A stretch of 64,000 nucleotides of DNA from Rhyzopertha dominica (lineage: Eukaryota > Arthropoda > Insecta > Coleoptera > Bostrichidae), in contig QCXZ01000137.1 of the NCBI GenBank assembly GCA_025024175.1, positions 72,354,680 to 72,418,679 of the forward strand, in the 5' to 3' direction. The notes under the pieces are model-generated. The model was not told where the DNA came from. It was given only the letters and a program-made list of their open reading frames with translations, and made no database searches. The translations under genes and the position numbers were made by a program. Positions 30,786-63,870 of the stretch are shown here, one piece after another (positions within the stretch are counted from its first letter, which is position 1; each line of letters opens with the position of its first letter).

Positions 30786-31538
30786 CCCAGTAGCCATGAC
30801 AACACCTTAAATTGAGCTATGTGATTGGTTTAGATTTAAAAAACAGGGTAGATTTTAGCTTAAATAGAGAATAGAAACTAGCTCAAAGTTTTTAAGGTTA
30901 ATAAGAGATATAGAGAAAAGCTATAATCGAGATAATGATAGAAGGAAACNTACATTACCGATTGTCCAATGAGCGTTTGAACCATTGAACAAGCCCAGCG
31001 AAAAAACAACTTTGAATGATTAATCTCTGATGCACACTTTAAATCTATTATCACATATGTAATAATTACATAATAACAGATAAATATATAATAATGTAGA
31101 TCCCTTAAAACTAGTAGAAATGTCGCATTCTTTTTTATCTTTTTATCTACAAAAGTACAAATAGGTACTGATGATTATTGCGCAAATTTAGAAAATTAGC
31201 AACAAGATTTATCATCATTTAAGTTTCATGACTATACACATTATAACGAGAACAATATCACCATTAACACTTTAACTACGGCTATTTTTTGTGGATCGCT
31301 CTAAATATACGAAAAAATTCATAGACTCCCCAAAAACAAACAAGCTTACTTCAAAAAAACAAATTTATTGTCTGTAGGTGTTGCTATTGCTACATCACAG
31401 GTCTAGTCGGTTATTACAGAATTATGTGTGGCTTTTTTTAAAAGGCACTTATTGGTATTTTATTGTTTATACCTTTGAATTCAAAAATTTTGGGTATTTT
31501 TTGTTTGCTTAGGGTAATCCTCGGAGGTAAATTTGGCA
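30786..31538. other. LIG3 upstream region
   Basis: AT-rich; the LIG3 promoter should lie here, but I see no clear core promoter motif. Confidence 0.35.
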
Positions 31539-31727
31539 ATGCTGTGCGGTATCATAGCCTCAATCCTCAATGTCTGGCCTCAACAAAAACAACTACCTAT
31601 TAAAAATCGACTTGTTGATTGTCTGAAATCTAACTACAAGAGGAGTATTTCACAATTTTTGCTAAAGGGGTATGCCGTTAGTGTTATAATAAAATCTAAC
31701 AAATTGACTGGTACATTGCAGTTTTAG
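31539..31727 (+). other. 62-codon ORF in frame with LIG3, separated by one TAG
   Basis: An ATG at 31539 (MLCGIIASILNVW...) opens 62 codons that end at TAG 31725-31727; the ligase ATG follows two codons later in the same frame. The N-terminus is hydrophobic and the rest carries many Lys and few acidic residues, loosely like a mitochondrial leader. It may be a 5' UTR uORF, a leader made by readthrough, or chance. Vertebrate LIG3 makes its mitochondrial form from an upstream in-frame start, which is why I list it. Confidence 0.25.
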
Positions 31728-31733
31728 CTGACA

Positions 31734-34409
31734 ATGTCCGACAACGAAGAAGCACCAGCTGAAAAACCATTTTGTGTGGATAGAGCTAAACAGGGTAGAG
31801 CAGCATGTAAGAAGTGCAAGCAGAAATGTGCAACGGGTGAGCTTCGCATTGCAAAAGTAGTACCCAGTCCATTTGGATCAGGTACAATGAAAAATTGGCA
31901 CCACGTGAACTGTATGTTCGAACAGTTTTTAAAGCAGCGCATCACAACTAAAAGGATAGAGTCTCCAGATGATCTGGATGGTTGGGAAGCATTGAGTGAG
32001 GATGACAGGAATGAAATTATTGAGAAGGTTAAAGAATGTAATAAAGATTTGGAAAAGAAACATGGAATAAAGATTTCTCCAAAGAAATGGGATGCAACAG
32101 CTACAACTTCAGACAAGAAAGAAGTTAAGAAGGTTTCTGTGGAAAGTAAGAAAGACTCAAAGAAAAATGATATGCATCGTGATATGTTGTTCAGAGAATT
32201 TAGACGACTGGTTGCTGATATTTCCAACGTAAGCAGCTATTTAGATAAAACAGAATTGGTGAGAAAAATGTTCACCAAAGGAAGTGATGGGAATAGTTTC
32301 AAAGGGGATATCACACAGTGGTGTAAACTGCTACTGCCGGGTGTAGTAAAAAGAATTTATAATTTACAAAACAAACAGCTTATTAAGCTATTCAGCCGAA
32401 TGTTCCACACAAATCAATCTAAAATGTTAGAACACCTGGAACAGGGTGATATTGGCGAAACCATTCAACATTTTTTCGAAAACAACAACAAAATTATACC
32501 TTCAAAGAAGAGCATTCTAACAATCCAAGAAGTGGACGACTTCCTAGAAGAACTTACACAGTTAACAAAAGAGGACGACCAAATTGAACTTTTTAACAAG
32601 TTAATTCCAAAATGTACAGGAAACGATCTGAAAGTTCTAATTCGATTAATACGACATGATTTAAGAATGAATGCTGGTGCAAAACACATCTTGGAAGGGG
32701 TTCATGCAGATGCATACGAAGCTTATCAATCTTCAAGAGATTTGGATGCTGTGATTTCTAGGTGTTTAGGAAATGATAAGGAAATAAACGGCGATACTTC
32801 CAAAGGAGTCAAGGCAACAATAAATGTAATGACCCCTGCCCTGCCAATGTTGGCTGAAGCCTGTAAATCTGTTGACCAGGCGATGGCTAAATGTCCCAAT
32901 GGAATGTTTTCAGAAATTAAATATGACGGCGAGAGGGTACAGTTGCACAAAAAGGGCTCGGAATTTAAATACTTCTCAAGAAGTTTAAAGCCTGTATTGC
33001 CGCATAAAGTGGCACATTTTAAAGATTACATTCCCAAAGCATTTCCACATGGAAAGGACTTAATTCTTGACAGTGAAATTCTCATGGTCGACACTACAAC
33101 AGGAAAACCATTACCATTTGGAACATTAGGGGTTCACAAAAAGAATGAATTCAAAGATGCTACAGTATGCTTGTTTGTGTTTGACTGCATCTATTTGAAT
33201 GGTGAAGTTTTAACAGATAAGCCAATCAAGTATCGAAAACAGGTTTTGAGAGATAACATGACAGAAATACCCAACCACATTGTGTTCTCAGAAATGGAAG
33301 AAATACATGAACCAGACAAGCTTCGAGCTATGATAGCACGTGTCTTAGAACAGGGGCTCGAAGGACTCGTTTTAAAGCCTGTTGACAGCATATATGAACC
33401 AGGAAAAAGGCATTGGCTGAAAGTCAAAAAGGATTACCTTTTCGAAGGGGCAATGGCAGACAGCGCAGATCTAATTGTTTTGGGTGCTTGGTATGGCACT
33501 GGTAAAAAAGGAGGAATGATGTCTGTTTTCCTAATGGGTTGTTATGATCCCTATACCAAAAAGTTTTGCACAGTTACCAAGGTACACACTGGACACGATG
33601 ATAAAACCTTAGAGAGGCTACAAACTGAACTTGATATGGAGAAAATAAGTTGTGATCCTACTAAGGTGCCAAAATGGCTTAGCTGTACAAAAACTATGAT
33701 TCCAGACTTTGTGGCAAAAGATCCAAAGAAACAACCCGTTTGGGAAATCACCGGTGCAGAGTTTACCCAGCACGAAGTTCACACTGCTGACGGGATTTCT
33801 ATTAGATTTCCTCGAGTTACAAAAATCAGAGATGATAAACATTGGGAGTCAGCTACGAATCTGCAGGAGCTTAAGAAATTGTATGAGGAATCCAAGAGAC
33901 ATACAGATGTCAGTCTGTTGCTGAAGAAAGGGAATGACGCAAGTGGTAGCAGCAATACAGTTAACAGTCCTTCAAAATTATCCGAGCAAACCTCATTATT
34001 AGATTTTAATGCAAGTAGCTTAAAGAGAAAAGCAAAAACAGGATTACCAAAACCAAAGAAACTTAAATTAGCTAAAAAAGATTTTAATCCAGTGGCTGTG
34101 ATTAAGAATCCTTTACCTGACTATTTCCAAGGTGTTAAATTATTACTGGAGGATGGAGCTATGGAAATTCACTCATTATGGCTGAGGCATTTTATAGCAT
34201 ACGATGGTACAATTTTAAAGTCTGATGATTGGACACAGGCAACCCATGTCTTGCATGTTGGTGATACAGTCAAAACTCAGATGAAATGTCCAAAATTGGC
34301 CAGACACATAACAGTGGAGTGGATTAAAGACAGCATAGCAAATAAAACCTTGCAAGAACCAGAAAAATATTTGGTATATTTGGAACATAATTCTTCTGGA
34401 GTTAGCTAA
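31734..34409 (+). CDS. LIG3: DNA ligase III (ATP-dependent), single exon
   Basis: ATP-dependent DNA ligase that seals nicks in base-excision and single-strand break repair. The 891-residue frame runs uninterrupted from ATG to TAA. A PARP-type zinc finger lies at about residues 10-95 (Cys25, Cys28, His57, Cys60), which among ligases is diagnostic of LIG3. A DNA-binding domain follows at about 150-320. The adenylation domain has the KYDGER motif with the nucleotide-accepting Lys396, EGLVLKP near 543-549 and LKVKKDYL near 562-569. After the OB domain and a basic linker comes a C-terminal BRCT domain (about 790-885, with conserved Trp in VEWIKDSI). Vertebrate LIG3 is somewhat longer. The codons before the ATG are TAG CTG ACA, so this start has an in-frame stop three codons upstream, and the zinc finger begins almost at once: this is the nuclear-type form with no targeting leader. 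The TTTTAG just before could be a splice acceptor for a 5' UTR or leader exon. Absence of coding introns is unusual for an animal LIG3; intron loss or retroposition are both possible, but the frame is intact. Confidence 0.98.
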   Translation: MSDNEEAPAEKPFCVDRAKQGRAACKKCKQKCATGELRIAKVVPSPFGSGTMKNWHHVNCMFEQFLKQRITTKRIESPDDLDGWEALSEDDRNEIIEKVKECNKDLEKKHGIKISPKKWDATATTSDKKEVKKVSVESKKDSKKNDMHRDMLFREFRRLVADISNVSSYLDKTELVRKMFTKGSDGNSFKGDITQWCKLLLPGVVKRIYNLQNKQLIKLFSRMFHTNQSKMLEHLEQGDIGETIQHFFENNNKIIPSKKSILTIQEVDDFLEELTQLTKEDDQIELFNKLIPKCTGNDLKVLIRLIRHDLRMNAGAKHILEGVHADAYEAYQSSRDLDAVISRCLGNDKEINGDTSKGVKATINVMTPALPMLAEACKSVDQAMAKCPNGMFSEIKYDGERVQLHKKGSEFKYFSRSLKPVLPHKVAHFKDYIPKAFPHGKDLILDSEILMVDTTTGKPLPFGTLGVHKKNEFKDATVCLFVFDCIYLNGEVLTDKPIKYRKQVLRDNMTEIPNHIVFSEMEEIHEPDKLRAMIARVLEQGLEGLVLKPVDSIYEPGKRHWLKVKKDYLFEGAMADSADLIVLGAWYGTGKKGGMMSVFLMGCYDPYTKKFCTVTKVHTGHDDKTLERLQTELDMEKISCDPTKVPKWLSCTKTMIPDFVAKDPKKQPVWEITGAEFTQHEVHTADGISIRFPRVTKIRDDKHWESATNLQELKKLYEESKRHTDVSLLLKKGNDASGSSNTVNSPSKLSEQTSLLDFNASSLKRKAKTGLPKPKKLKLAKKDFNPVAVIKNPLPDYFQGVKLLLEDGAMEIHSLWLRHFIAYDGTILKSDDWTQATHVLHVGDTVKTQMKCPKLARHITVEWIKDSIANKTLQEPEKYLVYLEHNSSGVS

Positions 34410-34474
34410 CACCATTTTATTGTCTGATATATTTGTTTTATATTTTTAACATCATGTAGACAGATAATTGTGAT

Positions 34475-34480
34475 AATAAA
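34475..34480 (+). terminator. LIG3 polyadenylation signal AATAAA
   Basis: Canonical AATAAA 66 bp after the ligase stop codon. I see no long A-tract after it that would mark a recent retrocopy tail. Confidence 0.55.
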
Positions 34481-36516
34481 TAGTTTTTACAACTATACAA
34501 CATTTGATGGTCAGTTTACCAAATGCCTATACTTTTAAGTCTAATAAAGGTTAATCTTCTTTCAGTGAAATAGTAATTGTTATGTAAGCATATATTTCCA
34601 TATTAAAAGACCAGTAATATTTTATATTTTCATTTCTTTCAATGCTTATTACATCATTAGCTGAATTTTCAGATTGCTTTAAGTTGAAATAAAGGAGTAG
34701 TGTTACAAAAGTAAAAATGCTTAACGTTTGGAATTTCTGTTGATATATAACACTTCCTTAGAAAAAAATTAATGTGTGCTGTCTAAAATAAAATAAAAAA
34801 AGTGTGAAATTCCTGCGATATTTCTAATACGCATAATCAACTTATCACTCAATTGAAGGGTCAATGCTTAAACCGATGAAGTCCATTTTTGTGTTAAAAT
34901 TAGTTAATTGCATATTCTTACACAATTTATTTTCAGTTGATTTGAGTTTGTTGGTGTGAAAAAATAAAACAAATACCTCCAAAAATTTGTTTTTAAGAAA
35001 TAATTTGGAAATGGATAATTAAAAAATTACATTACTTACAAGCAAAAGTCTTCTCCCTAGTAGAGTGCACCAGCACACCAAATTTCTTTGCAACTGAATT
35101 TCTAGGTAAATGCTAAACAGTAATAATTTACCTTAAACAAAGTGGTTTAAAAAAACACGAATAATAACTGTAATGTACATAATGTGCAGTGTAACAAATA
35201 TGATTTAACCATGGGATTTTGAAAACGGTATGATACAAAGCCAGTTAAATAGCAGCCAATTGTGTATTTCGATGGTGAAAAACGTTATTTTAGGACAAAG
35301 CTGTTTTTTCTAAATAATAATAATAATAATAGACTACTCCTTATTGAACACAAAAGGTTATAATCGGTACTGCATTTCATTAACATGTCCTTAAGGCAAC
35401 TTTTTATGCTGCATGGAATGGTAATCCTCTGTTTTTCAGCATTTTGTTTTTGTATTTTCATGGGTAACTATATTTTTCGTTATCGACCGCATATAGGTAT
35501 TGGATATTCAAATAGATACATACAGATCAAAAACTCATTACGATAATTTCATTGATGTATCACTTAATACCACAGGTAATTTATAAAAATATAATAAAAA
35601 ATTTTCAAAAACAACTGGCTGGAGCATAAAACTAAATTATTTTAACTGATAATAACTGCTGTGCTTGATGTTCCATTGTCAAAATAATTTAAGCAAAAAT
35701 TAACTATACTAATGAAGAAAATAGTGATATGTTGAAAATTCTATACTAGGGAACGAAATGTAGGTATCTTCAACGAGTGTACGGTTCTTGGGTAATAATA
35801 ATTCTTGGAAAAATAACGTTCAATAAACATAATCAGCTGGACTAGGAAATCAAGAAAAACACAATAAACTAATTTAAACATGTAACTTGCAATAGCGACT
35901 AAATTATAGCGTCAATACAATACATTAAAACAAGTAGTGTTTAAAAGAGACCTCCATCTTGTATCATATACACACTACAGTTTGTACAGCTATATACTGC
36001 TCTTCCTCATCGAAACAAAGCTATATCTAAGACTCTAATCTCAATTCTAGATGTCTGCAGCGACTGCAGATACAACTTTCTTTTTATTGTACCAAGCAAA
36101 ATAAATCCAGTGGTGACGAATTAGGGGTGGCCTGCAGTATGAAATTCGTTAGGTAGCTTCCCTGCATTTATGTGGAAATGTGCCCTAGTGTAGAAACCCT
36201 AACAACGTTAATCTTCTCAGCTCAATCTCATCTAGATAAGTATTCTGGAAGATGAGTTCGTCATACATTTACGTAACGCTTCCCGTTGAATGTCTGTTCA
36301 TAAAAATGGTCCTAATATTCCTGTACAAACGTTTAAGCCAAACCTCATTTGATTTCAGGTTGGCCTATGTTCGAAATTATAATTAATATCTATTGATATT
36401 TAGTCACAGTTTTGTAAACGTTGTATAACGACGGAGAAATACAATATAAGTTGTAATTAGAGAAAAGAAATATATAAAAGTTTGAACCATGATAAGTGTC
36501 TTAAAGAATAGTACAG
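34481..36516. other. intergenic, nothing secure
   Basis: An ATAATAATAATAAT microsatellite lies near 35318. On the minus strand about 35110-35042, an acceptor, 21 codons (NSVAKKFGVLVHSTREKTFA) and a GTAAGT donor form an exon-like unit that could be a helix-turn-helix fragment, without further support. Confidence 0.35.
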
Positions 36517-37109
36517 TTTAGAATCTTTAACATATTATTCTTGGAGATTTAACATTTGTGGTGCTTCAAGCTGGATATAAGTAGTTTATGTTAAAAGAAA
36601 AAAAAAGAAGTTTAATGTCTTAAAAAATAAGCGAACGTCTAAAGCAGAAGGTAGACCGGGAGGCAATGTCGTCATTTGCAGAACTTCAGGAAGGAACTGT
36701 TTATGTAATTAAACTGACTGGAATCGAAAATGAACAAGAATGCACCTCAAGGGTACATGCTGATATGTCGACACATTCGAAAAAAATCAGTATTGACAGT
36801 TAAAAATTGAGTATGAAACAGCAAAAAAGCTGGGTGAAATTTAAAAGAACTTGCTCATAAATAAGATGGAATTGGAAAAATTCAAAGCTGATGAGGAGTT
36901 AAAAAACCTGAAAAGTTCTGATGCATCAGAGTTAATTTTATCAATGCAGGAATACGAAGTAATGGGGATACAATTGAAAGATGCTGTTCGTAAACGGTTG
37001 GAAACTAGTTCAACACATGATGAGGTACCTGAAGAAGCAGCTAGTCCAGCAGATAAGAAAGAAATATATCACACAGAAAAATCGCTTTTTAGAACCTTTA
37101 ACATATTAT
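36517..37109 (+). pseudogene. retrocopy-like disrupted coiled-coil ORF between direct repeats
   Basis: ATG 36666 opens 45 codons (ELQEGTVYVIKLTGIENEQ...) to a TAA at 36801-36803. A one-base shift continues the sense as QLKIEYETAKKLGEI, then TAA where Gln is likely, then KNLLINKMELEKFKADEELK, SELILSMQEYEVMGIQLKDA and EEAASPADKK. Together these describe a helical, charged, coiled-coil-like protein of about 140 residues with one frameshift and one stop. Flanking the block are direct repeats TTTAGAATCTTTAACATATT (36517) and TTTAGAACCTTTAACATATT (37088), 22 bp with one mismatch, like a target-site duplication. No poly-A tract precedes the right repeat. I do not recognise the parent protein. A processed pseudogene is the simplest reading. 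Confidence 0.5.
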
Positions 37110-38646
37110 ATTCGGGCATGTAACAGCCTACTTAATTTGGGTCTTCGGCTAACCGAAAGCTTTCATTATTGTTTTTGTTGAATATTTCCCGAATATAATG
37201 TTGTCAGTAAATGAATTTTACCAGCGTTGTACGAATAATTTTTTTCTCAAACATATTGACGATTGANGTTTTATTGCCAATATCTAGCGTATGGACATTG
37301 AGGAATTATTGGAGATATGAAAGTTGTCTTGACAATATCAAAAAAAAGTACAAAAATAATAAATTGTATTATACTTACGTAGGTTTTTATTGAATCTAAA
37401 ATAGGTACTTACTGTTCTATGCGCTTGCTGTCTTTTTGAGTATCGTTAAAGATACACTTCGCTTGCTGCTTAGAATATCTTTTGCATGAATAAAGAATTT
37501 TAACATATGAGATAATATTTTCTAGGAAAGAACCTCAAAATTTTGAGGTTCTTTGTCTTTGACAAAGATTACAGGTGTAATCGAAACTTCAGACCAATAA
37601 TTTTTTGTCAGTGTTTTAAAACGACAGCGTTCTTTCCGAGAAAATATTATGTTATATTATGGACCCTGAAAGCATTCACCCTCATATCCAACATATGATT
37701 ATGATGTCTTTCTACCTTAGCATAATTAATTTTTACTGATATTTTTAACAAAACGCAGCTTCAAACGTAGCAGCCATAATCAGTTTTCAGAAGTAATATT
37801 TTGTTGTATGTGTTAGCTTACCTGTTTTGTTGTTTAAGCCGCAATAATTAATTTTAAAAGTTTTTTTATTATGTTTTTATATATTACCGTATTAATTGAT
37901 GCATCAATGAAATTGTCTTAACAAAAACTTGCTGTAGAAACTGAAGACCATCCCAATTGGTTCAGCATAAAAAGTTGCCTTAAGAATAAAATTAAAAAAG
38001 GAGAAAAAAAAGTTACGAGCAAATTTTTAAAATGCCGTTTTCCACTTTTTTAAAGTTTCAAAAAACTACATAATTTTTCCAGATTGTTAAAACTATCTAA
38101 ATATACAACTTTGCTCCCATTTACTGCCTTTGTAACTCTTGCAGTTTTCAAGATCCTAGTGATGAGCATGAATTTGGTATACCTTGTATAAGAGAGATGT
38201 AGTCGGTTTACGCTTACTGTATGTGCAAGCCATCTATAGGTAACAAGTGATCAATTAATAAAGCACACGTGGTAGAGGTGTGGGGCACTGTCGCCGATCA
38301 TAATATTATTAAGCTCGAATTACATATTTCATAGCCTTAAATACAAGATATGATAAAACAATGTGTATTGTTTTACTTTTTATCAGTTTCATGCGTTGGA
38401 ATGCTAAACAGTATCTCGTCTTGATTAGTCGTGTAAATAAAACAAATATCAAAAAATTATTAATTTGTATATGAACAGCAATTTTTAAGAAACCCTAAAG
38501 ACAATATTATATAAAAAAACTGTCATGTACTTTGGCGACTTTGGATACGGAATCACCAACATATTTTACTTTGCAGCCATTTTTTTAGTTCAAAACAACC
38601 AGTTCAAATTTTATAGCGAAGATATCATTATACTCAAAAAAGACAC
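37110..38646. other. intergenic, nothing recognised
   Basis: AT-rich with an inverted pair TAATATTTTCTAGGAAAGAACC / TCTTTCCGAGAAAATATTA around 37517-37650, enclosing a smaller AACCTCAAAATTTTGAGGTT palindrome. No coding motif. Confidence 0.4.
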
Positions 38647-39506
38647 TAATTACTTCCACATCCAACGGATGGGAAGTATTGTATCGCGAAAAAATTTTCA
38701 TAAAGTTTTATGTGCTCATTCGCTTAAAAATGGTCGAAAACGCAAAAAAACAAAATTTGAGCAAAAATAAATTTCTTGTCTGTATGTCTGTGTGTCTGTG
38801 GTTTTGTTTGTGGGCACGATAACTTTCGAAATGCTTAATATATGAACTTGAAATTTGGCAAAGGTATAAATCTCAACTACCCAAAGCGACCTATTGTTTG
38901 TGGGGTAAGTGGGGTATCGGGAAGGGGGCGAAATTGGGAGGTAACTACCCTTTTTGCAAATTTTTATATTTTTCTTTTTTTTTCGTTTTAGTATGTGGTT
39001 AGTAGTATAACTGCGAGTATTATTCATTCTTATAAATTTTCAGTGCAGCAAACTGTTTAGAAGATATTAGCAAAAAAGCGTTTTTCCTAAATATCTCCGA
39101 AAAATATATTTAATATATTTAAAAAATGAAAATACCATCAGATAGGAAATAAAATTTCTCACAAAAGTATCTTAGAAAATTTATACAGAATTTTGACAAT
39201 TTCGAAATATTTCCAAATAAAAACCCTGCTTGTACGATTTTTTTAAATTTTGGTATTACATAGAAAATCAAATTTCTGATCAGAAAGCACTCTTATAATT
39301 TTTTGTTAAGTTAATAATTTACGAGTTATTTGGAAAAAGCCGATTTTAAAAATTTATATGTTTTTGCTAATATCTTAGAAAAAAGGTGTAGAGAGAAAAA
39401 TACTCAAAACCTGATTACTAATCGTATAGTATAAGAAATAAAAACGTAAATATCATTTTGACAATTGGATGTGGAGGTATTGATTCAATTTGCATCGTTT
39501 TTTTTA
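38647..39506 (+). repeat. dispersed repeat family A, copy 2
   Basis: Most complete copy, 860 bp. Starts TACTTCCACATCCAACGGAT and ends around GGATGTGGAGGTATTGATTC, so the ends are partly inverted. It contains a (TCTG)n-like stretch TGTCTGTATGTCTGTGTGTC followed by CACGATAACTTTCGAA. It ends about 520 bp before the tubulin ATG and may border its promoter region. Short ORFs on the minus strand (38716-39027) are not conserved as proteins in the other copies. Confidence 0.85.
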
Positions 39507-39884
39507 ATGTGCCAATTAATTCGACTGTTTCGAATGACAGCTAATTTCTTCGATGGTTTTTGGAGACATATTTATATATATTATAATATGCAGCTTTCAT
39601 TATCATAGCAAAATAGCTAATTTATGCTGGTGCATAGTGAATGCCTACCCTTTTGTGTGAGAGTTTAATAGGAAAAGTAATATAGAAAATTACAAGAAAT
39701 ACCTATTTTCAGAGCAGGCCTTGACAGAATTTAATATTTATATGAAATAGTTGTTTCGTAAATGGAAACTACTCAAGTGTATGAAATGAATTCTATAATG
39801 AAACCGACGCTGTTGATTCTACCTGCAAGAAATCGTCGCGATGCCACAGATTCCGATAATCTGACTTGCGCAATCCCTACCCCG

Positions 39885-40026
39885 GGTGGTTTAAAAACGT
39901 GCGCTCGTCAAAAGAAAACGAATTTGTTTCACTGGTGCCGCATTGCTGACATCAAGTGACGCCGATATCTCTACACTTCAGTCTTCTATTCACCAGCGAA
40001 TCATTCCATAACACAAACTCCACAAA

Positions 40027-40029
<3 letters not shown>
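39885..40029 (+). promoter_or_regulatory. alpha-tubulin promoter and 5' UTR
   Basis: A GC-richer patch precedes the tubulin ATG. TCAGTC at 39978-39983 matches the arthropod initiator (TCAGTY), placing a possible start at about 39980 and a 47-nt leader. TTTAAAA near 39890 is a TATA-like alternative but lies too far upstream for that start. The ATG context CAAAATG fits insect start sites. Confidence 0.4.
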
Positions 40030-62439
<22,410 letters not shown>

Positions 62440-63229
62440 TTTCACGTAAAAAATTTATAAAGGTACCTATAACAAAACTGACTGTTCAGAGCATCATCTG
62501 CCTGAAGTTCAAGTAATTCCATTCGAAGCGATTTTTTTACTTGCTTCATGTCTTCGTCAAAAGGTTTCATCATTATCTGTATATAAGGTTCACGTGAACA
62601 AAAATCCTGGATGTAAATTCTGCAATATGCAATGGTAGTCTTATCGAAGTCTTTGTGGGCTACTACAATAGAAAATTTGACCCGTATTTTCTGCACGAAT
62701 CTTTTCCCATAATCGAAGGAGATTTTATATGAGCAAGTTGTTTCGGTTTTTGCATATTCATATTTAGTTCGTTTAAGTAGCTGATGACAACAAAAGATGC
62801 AAAATCGGATAACCATGCATTATCTCTCAAAGGTTCGACCAGTATGGATATGCCCTTCATATCCACAAAAGTTTGCACTTCATCCCTCAACTCTTGACTC
62901 AAAATTATTTCAACATTATCCACGTGGGAGCTCCATATGTAGTAACATGGCCTAAATCATTAAAACTTTAACAATTTCTTCAAAAATATCTTCTTTCCTT
63001 GTAGTGTCTTTCATGGCTCGAAGTGTAAGCTACACATTATTCCACGATTTCGCCAAAAGCTACTTTTATGTCTTGTGCCATTGCATATATTTGCCTTGAC
63101 TGTTCTTCTGGATAAACTAACTTCTACGTACTTACGTTTTATCTTTTTTTTTGGACACAATACATCGATAATATGCAACAGAGAGAGAGGGCTGCATGTG
63201 GCCCGCGGGTCGGGGTTTGCCCACCCCTG
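62440..63229 (-). mobile_element. internally deleted hAT element, transposase remnant
   Basis: Starts at 63229 with CAGGGGTGGGCAAACCCCGA and GCCCGCGGGC-like sequence, a characteristic hAT terminus. Inside follow VEVSLSRRTVKA (N-terminal part), then, after a deletion, ELRDEVQTFVDMKGI, LRDNAWLSDFASF, YLNELNMNMQKPKQL, KPFDEDMKQVKKSL and MELLELQADDALNSQF, the C-terminal half of hAT transposases of the GTF2IRD2/EPM2AIP1-like type. The central catalytic region is missing and frames are shifted. The opposite terminal repeat was not found. Confidence 0.82.
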
Positions 63230-63424
63230 GTTTATATCTTAGGGGAAGCAGAAAAATCCATTGCTTGCTTCCAGGTTGTAACGTATGTAACAAAAGTTTT
63301 GGCAAAAAATTTTGATGGCTAATACAAAGTAGAAAATTAACAATACTGAAAACAATGAAGTAGTATTACATTTTGTACTAATCTAGAGCACATTTTATGA
63401 ATTACATCATTAACAAGGGTCCTG

Positions 63425-63870
63425 GGTCTTAATAGCATGTAGTTTTGTCCTTACATGTCTTATCAGCCTTTGGACAATTCCAATATTATTCCACGCACCT
63501 TTTGATTGATGTGATTGTTGTTCGGGCATAATGACAGGATGCCAGATCTGGCCAGAACATAATTTCGCTTTCATTATGTGTTCTAATAAAATTTAATAAT
63601 TTTGGAAGACATTTTCGAGTATATAGATTTGCATCTATTGCTTCGCCTTTAACATATCCAACAAAGCGGCGTGAAACACCAGCTTTCGAAATCGCACACC
63701 ATACCAATATTTTGTCGGCGAATTTTGCTTTACATTTAAATCTGTATAAAAAAAAACATCAATTCATTTCATTCCCGCGTTCGCCAAAGTAAAATACTTT
63801 TCCTCTTCCATAACAATCACTTTTGTTGTTTGCAAAGTGAACTGTCCGTAGCATTCGACAACATGGCGGT
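63425..63870 (-). mobile_element. Tc1/mariner transposase fragment
   Basis: Minus strand: VMEEEKYFTL, then KFADKILVWCAISKAGVSRR, GEAIDANLYTRKCLPKLLNF and IMFWPDLASCHYARTT. The last holds the second catalytic Asp (WPDLASCHYA). The C-terminal PPNxPxxRPIE block is not preserved. A fairly long intact stretch (74 codons open), so younger than other relics here, but truncated. Confidence 0.85.

Noticed and set aside
32465..33842. Several 66-78-codon ORFs within LIG3
   Set aside because: Antisense or out-of-frame shadows of the ligase coding sequence.
38716..39027. 103-codon minus ORF
   Set aside because: Lies in dispersed repeat family A and is not conserved as an ORF in the other copies.
63181..63229. 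GC-rich GCCCGCGGGTCGGGG segment as a CpG island or rRNA fragment
   Set aside because: It is the GC-rich terminus of a hAT element, with transposase remnants beyond it.
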